Origin: an uncultured Eubacteriales bacterium
Lineage (GTDB): Bacteria > Bacillota > Clostridia > Lachnospirales > Lachnospiraceae
DNA length: 6,669 bases
NCBI GenBank assembly: GCA_900557175.1
Contig: USSL01000095.1
Coordinates: 1 to 6,669 of the forward strand
Reading direction: 5' to 3'
Below the pieces are notes generated by a model. It was not told the DNA's origin, made no database searches, and saw only the letters and a list, made by a program, of their open reading frames with translations. The position numbers and the translations under genes are program-made. How positions within the stretch are numbered: the first letter of the stretch is position 1; each line of letters starts with the position of its first letter. Positions 6,068 to 6,669 of this stretch are shown one piece after another.

Positions 6068-6669
6068 TTAAACAGGGTAATTACCGTCAAAGCAGGCACA
6101 GCAAAGACCTTTCGCCTCACCGCCGCAGGCTTTTTTCAAGCCGTCGATTGAAAGAAACTTCACTGAATCCGCGCCCGTATTTTTACAAATCACTTCTTCT
6201 GTCATTGTATGTCCGCCCATCTGACGGTCAGGCGCACTGGCGCCATACATACACTGATATTTTACAATCGGCGCACAAATACGCAGATGCACTTCTTTTG
6301 CGCCTGCATTTTTAAGCGCTGCCACAAATATCTTTGCTGTCGTTCCCTGAATCATCGAGTCATCAACAACCGCAATTCTTTTGCCGCGCACATTGCCTGA
6401 AATTACCGAAAGCTTCATATTAATGCCGCGCAAAAACATCTCCTCATCCGGCTTGACAAGATTATTGCCAAAATACTTATTTTTAATAAAGGCATCCACA
6501 AGCGGCAATCCCGCTTCTTTCGCATAGCCTGCCGCAGCCGCAAGCCCCGAATCCGGCACCCACACAACAGCATCAACAGATGCCGGCGCCTGACATGCCA
6601 TCTCACGGCCCATCGCCTCTCTCGCTGCAAAAACCTCCGTACCGCCAAGCACACTGTCCGGTCTTGAAT
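6068..6669 (-). CDS. purF: Amidophosphoribosyltransferase (C-terminal 199 residues, cut by window edge)
   Basis: Catalyses the first committed step of purine synthesis: PRPP plus glutamine gives phosphoribosylamine. The frame is open to the right edge and begins SRPDSV, the family's (F/S)xRPDS motif, so the gene continues outside. The visible part is the phosphoribosyltransferase domain: VWVPDSGLAAAAGYAK, the flexible loop KNKYFGNNLVKP, MKLSVISGNVRGK, and the PRPP loop VVDDSMIQGTT. Three cysteines match the 4Fe-4S ligands of the Bacillus-type enzyme: one in QCMYG (visible residue 139) and a CxxC in LCCACFDG (189, 192). The protein stops right after GNYPV, shorter than the Bacillus enzyme, which continues about 20 residues. 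Compared with the usual NRYxGRTFI and DDSIVRGTT, two arginines are replaced (Asn and Gln). Being first in purF-purM-purN-purD supports a purine role. Confidence 0.93.
   Translation of the reverse strand, partial: SRPDSVLGGTEVFAAREAMGREMACQAPASVDAVVWVPDSGLAAAAGYAKEAGLPLVDAFIKNKYFGNNLVKPDEEMFLRGINMKLSVISGNVRGKRIAVVDDSMIQGTTAKIFVAALKNAGAKEVHLRICAPIVKYQCMYGASAPDRQMGGHTMTEEVICKNTGADSVKFLSIDGLKKACGGEAKGLCCACFDGNYPV

Noticed and set aside
6650..6652. GTG at 6652 as a start of a short 194-residue purF-like gene
   Set aside because: The frame continues upstream to the window edge as SRPDS, a PurF family motif, so this is an internal valine codon of a full-length gene.

Overview
The window looks like chromosomal DNA from a low- to mid-GC anaerobic member of the Clostridia (Bacillota). 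The family is most likely Lachnospiraceae, judged from the style of the Pur proteins, the glycine-riboswitch-linked AGCS transporter and the repeat-bearing exported protein. No phage, transposon, CRISPR, tRNA or rRNA signal was seen. The family assignment is inferred from protein character, not from a marker gene.

Right half, all minus strand: a purine biosynthesis operon read from high to low coordinates. It holds purF (C-terminal part only, cut by the right edge), purM, purN and purD. purM/purN overlap by 7 nt and purN/purD by 4 nt, which indicates translational coupling. Together the genes take PRPP to phosphoribosylamine (PurF), to GAR using glycine (PurD), to FGAR (PurN), and later FGAM to AIR (PurM). 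purH is not between purN and purD. The visible PurF has altered residues in two normally conserved PRPP-site segments.

Middle, minus strand: about 25-40 nt after purD begins a two-aptamer glycine riboswitch (about 2911-3090). It leads an AGCS-family sodium:alanine/glycine symporter gene. Two mutually exclusive hairpins between aptamer 2 and the start codon suggest a switch acting at the ribosome binding site. A glycine-sensing transporter thus sits directly behind the gene whose enzyme consumes glycine. The transporter gene ends at a strong bidirectional terminator shared with the convergent regulator gene.

Left part: a small XRE-family regulator gene (plus strand) is divergent from a secreted protein gene (minus strand, cut by the left edge). 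The secreted protein has a signal peptide and about 97-residue tandem repeats. The 196-nt intergenic region carries a full-consensus sigma-A-type promoter reading toward the secreted protein. A perfect palindrome fills its -35/-10 spacer, and a 10-nt motif from it recurs exactly 30 bp away, which is a plausible operator for the neighbouring regulator.
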